This document shows, piece after piece, positions 58,989-64,000 of a DNA stretch of 64,000 nucleotides. Numbering within the stretch: position 1 is the stretch's first letter; the number at the start of each line of letters is the position of its first letter. A program made the translations under genes and the position numbers. Under the pieces are notes generated by a model that did no database searches, was not told the DNA's origin, and saw nothing but the letters and a program-made list of their open reading frames with translations. This DNA is from Seminavis robusta. Its lineage: Eukaryota; Bacillariophyta; Bacillariophyceae; Naviculales; Naviculaceae. The stretch covers positions 124,001 through 188,000 of the forward strand of contig CAICTM010000015.1 in the NCBI GenBank assembly GCA_903772945.1, in the 5' to 3' direction.

Positions 58989-60387
58989 GGTCAGTACGGG
59001 TATTGCACTACAATGATACTCAGCAGATTGTGAAGGAAGGAGAAAAGAATGACGATCGAAAACAAAATAAAAAATAAATGAGCTTTGGAGGTTTGAGGTT
59101 GGAGAGTCGAGTCGACGCCAAATTCTCCTCTTGAGGTTACACGAAAGCGGTTAAGTGATCAAAATGTCCGAGTTACTTTTGTTCTCAACCCACTTAAGTC
59201 AATTTGGGGACGTTTCGGGTTTTAGGTCCCTGAGCAGTCATTAAAAGGGGCAGAATTTAAGAATTAGAGGCAATCGGGCATAGTAGAGCAGTCAAAAGGA
59301 GCAAAAAGAGACAATATGGCTATTAATATAAGGACAAAAAGGTTGAGAATTACCAGTGACAGAAGGAATTATGGCTGTCGGATACATGAACCTCAAGATC
59401 ACCGACTCATGACCGATGCGTGCCAATAGTAAAGCCTAGCCTTAAATAATACTAGAGTACGAAAAGGTTGTTGTGGATAGTGTTCGTTTAAAAATTAAAG
59501 TGTCTCGATCGAAAATAGGTGCGACTCGACTCTACAAATTTTAATAATAAGCATTTATTTCACCTATGACCCACGGAATTAGAGAATAGAAGTTGTACTG
59601 GTGTGGTACAGTCACTCTAGCTAGCAGCTCTCTAGCTAGCTAGCCCACAGCACCAATACTGGTATGCCCCTGTAGCGGCCCCACCAGCCCAGCTACCGGA
59701 ACTACCAGAATCAATTTGTAGGTAAGGTTGAAAAGGAGCGAAACCTCCGTCGTTGAATGTTCAAGCAACCAAAGCAAGCGGCCATAATACTAGTAGTACC
59801 TTTGGGTTGATGCAGTTATTGTAGCTGAGCTTTTTGCTTCCCCTGTAGTTGCGGCCATGCTGTTTGGTATAATATTGACGCTGGCTGGATCTGGCTGGAT
59901 CCGGATAGGCGGTTGAAGAGTCCAAAAAGGGATCTTGTTTCATCAATATGCTTACCGGTATCTCAACTTGTCTTGGTGAAGACTTCATCTGAGACTTGAG
60001 ACCGGATTAGTTGTCGCGTCTTTGGGTCTTTTTGATGTTAGAAGCCGGTTGCTGGGTGAGGAACACAGAGTAGTTTTGATGGACAAGAACTCCATCTTCC
60101 AAGCTCTGTGACTAAGTCTTGAAGCATGATCAATCAGAAGCAGAGAAGCCAACTCTCGATTAGGCGAAGTGAGGGCATCCAGTTTGCACAGTTGGGTTGT
60201 GCGCGTCTGCTGTCTTATGAAGTTGCTGCGGGATACTCAAGCAGCTCGAAGCAGCTGTCTAAACTCCCTTCGCTTCTTTTCCAAGACCGCGGGAGACAGC
60301 TTGCTTGCTAATTAAGATTTTTCTAGATGCAGGCCCACTTCCGGTAGCTAGCTTGGTGGGTGATTGAGAAGAGCCTCTTCGGAATGT
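58989..60387. other. Gene-free stretch upstream of the receptor gene
   Basis: About 1.4 kb. The right-hand part (near 59600-60380) is rich in AGCTAGC words. The receptor promoter should lie near 58990-59300. Short ORFs (59761-59988, 60126-60311) have no family features. Confidence 0.5.
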
Positions 60388-60421
60388 GACGCCGCCAGGA
60401 ATAGACCTTTAGCAGCTGAAG
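60388..60421 (+). repeat. Left terminal inverted repeat of the transposon
   Basis: Thirty-four bases starting GACGCCGCCAGG. They match the complement of 63435-63468 except at positions 18 (C/T) and 31 (G/A). One further outward base (T) also matches. Confidence 0.92.
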
Positions 60422-60535
60422 AGTCGTTAGCTATCAGGGCAGCTAGCCCATTGTTTTGGCTAATAGCTAGCTAGCTGAAAGAACAACAAGAGGCAACAAA
60501 GAAAGCAACTTTACAAGGTTCATTAGCTACTGTAG

Positions 60536-61553
60536 CTAGATCCCATACAATTGAGCTACCTGGTTGTCACTCATGTTGTCATGGTACTCCCGCATGTCAA
60601 AGAGCTCTTCTCCCTGCTCCATTGTTAGCTGCACCAAAACACATATGGCACGGACGCAGGAACCATGCTTGGAAGCCCCATGGCGGAAGGGCACATCCAG
60701 GGTATGGAAATTCTTGAGCAGTCGGTTGAGCTTCTCCTGTCGCATGCGAAGCCGTCCACGCATGCGACGCTGGTCCTCTCGAGTGCGCATAGAATGGGGG
60801 CACTTGCACTTCTCCCGTTCGGCAATGTAGCCATCGTCAGCTTCCACTTTCTCACCCACATCCAATTTGTCGCGTAGTCCCATTCGGAAGATCTGAAGGT
60901 CATTGTACACACCAGGAAGGTAGGGTCCCGCAATCCAGCAGATATAGGAGGAACGAATGTTTGTAGCAATCTCATAGCGGTAGGCAGGTTTGTTGAATTT
61001 CTGGGAGAAATAGTCCTTATCAGGCTGGCCACTGTCAAGCTTCCGTCCACGAGTCAAAAAGTCCACACCATCAGCTGACAACAAACAGTCATTGCCGACG
61101 TCGCCAATGAATCTGTTCACCCAAAGAATCTACAAGAGAGCAAGTGAGAGCATTGCCGGGAACAGAAGACGACAACAACAAGGACCTGCTCACCACATCA
61201 TTTTCCAAATAAGAGACCTCATCAATAAAGTACCACACCCAGGTTGACCAAGTCCCCTCATCCACTCCTCCACATCGAGATGCTCCGTTTTCCTCGGTGG
61301 GATACTGCTGTAGCATGTTGAGAGCCCACAAGAATCGTTCCATCGTGGCCCCTTCCTTGAGACCGCCGAAGGACTCCAAAAGATACCATGTGATGGACAA
61401 GACAGTCAAAGACACTCCACACCAGGCCCGCACACGGCGATCCTTGACAGCTTCGCTTCCAGACAACCGACCATTTCGAAAGAGACCAAAAGCAATTACT
61501 TCAAACTCCTCTTGTAGTCGATCAACGGCATCCAAATCGTACTCAACCACCAT
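60536..61553 (-). CDS. Harbinger-like DDE transposase
   Basis: Two exons, 61553-61194 and 61129-60536 (64-nt intron), 317 aa. The N-terminal exon is helical (VRAWCGVSLTVLSITWYLL, YPTEENGASRCGGVDEGTW). The catalytic domain begins after the join ENDV/ILWVNRFIGDVGND. Candidate catalytic residues: Asp in LLSADGVDF, Asp in GPYLPGVYNDLQIF, and Glu in RMRQEKLNRLLKNFHTL, followed by the family-typical FRHGASKHGSCVRAICVL. A second Asp pair lies in VEADDGYIAE. This pattern matches the DDE superfamily-endonuclease (Tnp4/Harbinger-like) proteins that are abundant in stramenopile genomes. No premature stops after splicing, so the gene could be functional. Length is at the short end for the family. Confidence 0.86.
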
Positions 61554-61819
61554 CGTGCCTTTTCAAGTGGAAAGGAGGAAGGAGGAACGAAAAAGTGTTT
61601 TTGGGTGTATTGCCCATGTGCTGAGGGGGAGTATTTCAATCGTTCCAAATTTCGAAAGTTGGGGCACACTCAAGCACTTCTCAGCAGGTACGATTGCAAG
61701 ATATACATTTTTTAAAAGCTTCATAAATGATCCGTTTGCTAGAGATAAGAATTTGCACGCCTGGTCACCCCTATAGAACTAAAAGAATTTCATGACGAGG
61801 ATGACGCCTCACGACTGAA

Positions 61820-62035
61820 TCACTCAAAATTGAGCCAAAAGGTCTCAAAAGGTCTCAAAATTGAGTGATAATCACTCATTGCTCGAAATTGAGCAATAAT
61901 GGCTCAAAATTGAGCAAAAATGGCTCAATTTTGAGTGAAAAGGTCTGAAAAACGACTGAAAAATCGCTCATTTTTTAGACCTTTTTGCTCAATTTTCAGT
62001 GCAGGACTCACAGAATGAGTGAAAAGGGCTCAAAC
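61820..62035. repeat. Cluster of TCAAAATTGAG palindromes between the transposon genes
   Basis: At least six copies of the near-perfect palindrome (G)CTCAAAATTGAGC or its variants (CTCAATTTTGAG, CTCGAAATTGAG, CTCAATTTTCAG), interleaved with AAAAGGTCT and ACTCA. It lies in the roughly 680-bp central spacer between the divergent start codons, where a bidirectional promoter or a transposase/accessory-protein binding array would be expected. Confidence 0.85.
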
Positions 62036-62234
62036 TGCCGGAAGACACGATTCAACTTTTTACTTTGAAACAATAGATATATACATTAACGAAGATAATA
62101 TAAACAGAAAGGGCGCCAACTCTGCATCCATTCGGAACTTTCAACACTCGGAGTGCCAAGCTTCAGGTCACTTTCCGACCAGAGTGTCAGTTGCCAAAAG
62201 CAAACAAGCAAGAAGTAAGTAAGAAAGTGTCACC

Positions 62235-63334
62235 ATGGCCAATCGAGCCGCTGGTGTCCTCCGTTGGGGCAACGAGGAGCGGCTGAAGGTCTCTCAATAC
62301 CTTGAAGCTGGCAACATTGACCCCACTCGCATGAACTCTGCCACGTACCTTGCTCATCTCAAGACTCTAGAGGCTGTTTGGGACCGACACTCAAACAAGA
62401 ATTTCTATCAAAATGTTCGTCGTGCAGTGCAGGCTTGGCAGGCCGAAGGCACTGGAGGGCAGCGCCGAAATGACCAGAATGCTCCACCACCACCGGCGCA
62501 GGCTCCAGCTCGTGAACCGGAAGTTGATTGGGGTGAGTCTTGAAGCCAATGACGAATCAAAGTCTCTCACACGCTCTCACGTGCCTTTCATTTCTCCTAG
62601 GTGACCTCCACGGTCCTTCCTGGTTGGATCAGCAACAGCAACGAACCGCAGCGGAGCAAGGAGCTACCTCACCACCGCACAACCGCGACATCGAAGAGCT
62701 TTTGGGAAGTTTGTCTTTGGGAGCTTCCTCCATCATGTTGCGTCATGTTTACACCTGGCGTGAAGGTATCGGCCGCGATGTGGACCCTCGTGGTGTGATT
62801 GAAGCATCTCCCAACCTCAAACGCTGCAGTGTTGATATTCTACTTCCCGGACCGACCAACCGTGATCAGATTGAGTGCTCCGTCATGCAGCCCCCCAGCC
62901 AGAAGAAGGTCAAAATCAAGTACACACCTCCAAACACTTTCTTCTCCGCTCGTCGCACTGCCGTACGCACGGCCATGCGCACTGGAGTCCCAGCTGCTGG
63001 TATTGATATTGCCGCGAATCGTATGTCCGCTATGACTCGTGTGACTGCTCATGAGGAATCCTTGCAGGCGCTCACTATGAAGGAACGTGTTCATGAGTTC
63101 ACCATTGATTTACCCTTTGAAGTGGAGCCTGACTTCACAACCCGTGATGACTGGGGTGCTCTTGGACGCGCCCGTGGTGTGCAGATTGGAATGTATCGCC
63201 ATGATGACCCTCGCTTCGTCCATCACAATCAGGTGGTCTGGATTCTCCATCTTGAGATGGTATCTCGCGAACGAACCGTCCACACACCCAGCCGTCCGGT
63301 TGACGATTTTGCTGAGTGCTTTGGATTCGCCTAG
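62235..63334 (+). CDS. Transposon-encoded accessory protein (unknown family)
   Basis: Two exons, 62235-62532 and 62601-63334 (68-nt intron, donor G/GTGAGT, acceptor CTCCTAG), 343 aa, ATG in CACCATGGCC. The N-terminal 75 residues are helical and aromatic-rich with regular spacing (WGNEERLKVSQYLEAGNI, LKTLEAVWDRHS, FYQNVRRAVQAWQAE). This three-helix look is compatible with, but not proof of, a Myb/SANT-like DNA-binding fold. A Pro/Ala linker follows. The C-terminal region (about 150-343) includes YTWREGIGRDVDPRGV, a basic ARRTAVRTAMRTGVP segment, and VWILHLEMVSRE. I recognise no family. By position it would be the second Harbinger protein, which in known elements helps the transposase enter the nucleus and bind the ends. 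Confidence 0.75.
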
Positions 63335-63434
63335 AGCAACAACTGACCATGGCCCTGGGAAGCGCAACAGCAGCGGGAACACACAAACAACAATAGTACT
63401 TGAAATTCGATAGCATCACTAACCACTAGTGTCA

Positions 63435-63468
63435 CTTTAGCTGCTAAAGATCTATTCCTGGCGGCGTC
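63435..63468 (-). repeat. Right terminal inverted repeat of the transposon
   Basis: Read on the minus strand from 63468 it starts GACGCCGCCAGGAATAGATC and matches the left end at 32 of 34 positions. Confidence 0.92.
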
Positions 63469-64000
63469 AAAGTGGCAGAGAGGAAGCCTTGGTTGACTTT
63501 TGCCACCAGCATGGCTGGAAGCGCAACACCAAGAGACCAAGAGTTCCCTTGCCTAGCTACACAGCGTTTGCTTACCGGTATGCACAAAATCAGAAAGATG
63601 CTGGAGCGCGGCCAATCTTTCGCCAAACCAACGCCATATCCGTCCCTGTGCACATGTACTTGCTGAGGTTTGTGCTCCACCATGGCTGATGGCTGCAAAG
63701 ACCATTTTGGTGGAGAGGACTTTTACCGAAGAAAAGGAGTAGTGCTGCAATCTGCAGCAGGCAGCTATGGTGTAGTGCTGTAGATTGCAGCAGCTATTCT
63801 AGGCTGCAGCACACAGTACAGGGGAGTCTTGGTGGACTCTGCCGACACCCTTCACCCTTCCCTGCCCTTCTTGGTACATGTGCGTGGTGCGTTTGCTTCT
63901 ACAATACCAGGGTCTACGGTACATGCAGCTCCATTCTGTTCGTACGTCCACGTCCGGCACAGGCATGTTTACTGGTACCGGTGGGTAGCACTAACGCTAA
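63469..64000. other. Right edge, no gene seen
   Basis: Contains a roughly 40-bp imperfect direct repeat (GTAGTGCTGCAATCTGCAGC near 63738 and GTAGTGCTGTAGATTGCAGC near 63772). No ORF with family features; overlapping short frames on both strands near 63470-63700 are not supported. Confidence 0.5.

Larger units (their letters stand above)
60388..63468. mobile_element. PIF/Harbinger-like DNA transposon, apparently complete, two divergent genes
   Basis: The element is bounded by inverted repeats: 60388-60421 and the reverse complement of 63435-63468 match at 32 of 34 positions (begin GACGCCGCCAGGAATAGA, then CTTTAGCAGCT). It contains a DDE transposase gene on the minus strand and an unknown gene on the plus strand, transcribed outward from a central region. 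Their stop codons lie 114 bp and 100 bp inside the inner ends of the two terminal repeats, a nearly symmetrical layout. Both ORFs are intact after removing one intron each. No target-site duplication is evident at the flanks (AATGT and AAAGT). Harbinger elements characteristically encode a transposase plus a second DNA-binding protein, which fits this layout. Confidence 0.85.

Overview
The window looks like nuclear DNA of a diatom or close stramenopile relative. Three predicted proteins (10524-12091, 36589-37706, 41769-42227) start with a signal peptide followed by an ASAFAP-like motif (SQAF/MP, SSAF/VMP, ALAF/VAP), the bipartite plastid pre-sequence of complex red plastids. Genes carry short GT-AG introns (about 65-150 nt), are closely packed on both strands, and include lineage-typical families: LRR membrane proteins, a receptor guanylate cyclase, and a Harbinger-like DNA transposon. 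A pennate diatom is my inference; no species is claimed. Exon models were built by hand from frame continuity, splice dinucleotides and family conservation.

Layout. 0-10 kb: edge fragment of an ankyrin-type protein, a tail-anchored Hsp70-like protein, GPI-transamidase subunit PIG-T, a three-exon GAPDH of the bacterial ArsJ-associated type, and a PARP flanked by four GRF zinc fingers. 10-20 kb: a plastid-targeted repetitive protein, an unknown protein, a mitochondrial FtsH/m-AAA protease (six exons), and an unknown acidic/basic protein. 20-37 kb: a large LRR membrane protein with a cytosolic 31-residue repeat, a STAND-type ATPase, a large BTB/T1-like protein, and the cytochrome b6 haem-ci assembly factor CCB1. 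38-41.7 kb is gene-free, AT-rich and filled with degenerate satellites. 41.7-54.5 kb: a plastid ABM-domain protein, an FLVCR-like MFS transporter and a giant CENP-E-like kinesin (about 2,907 aa). 55-59 kb: a receptor with a PhnD-like periplasmic-binding ectodomain, filamin-like domain, membrane span, protein kinase and guanylate cyclase. 60.4-63.5 kb: a complete two-gene DNA transposon bounded by 34-bp inverted repeats.

The genes do not form one pathway. The most noteworthy items are the binding-protein/filamin/kinase/cyclase receptor, the intact transposon with a divergent accessory gene and a central palindrome cluster, the satellite-rich low-GC block (a centromere candidate), and a perfect 45-bp-arm hairpin that appears to have inserted into a dispersed repeat.
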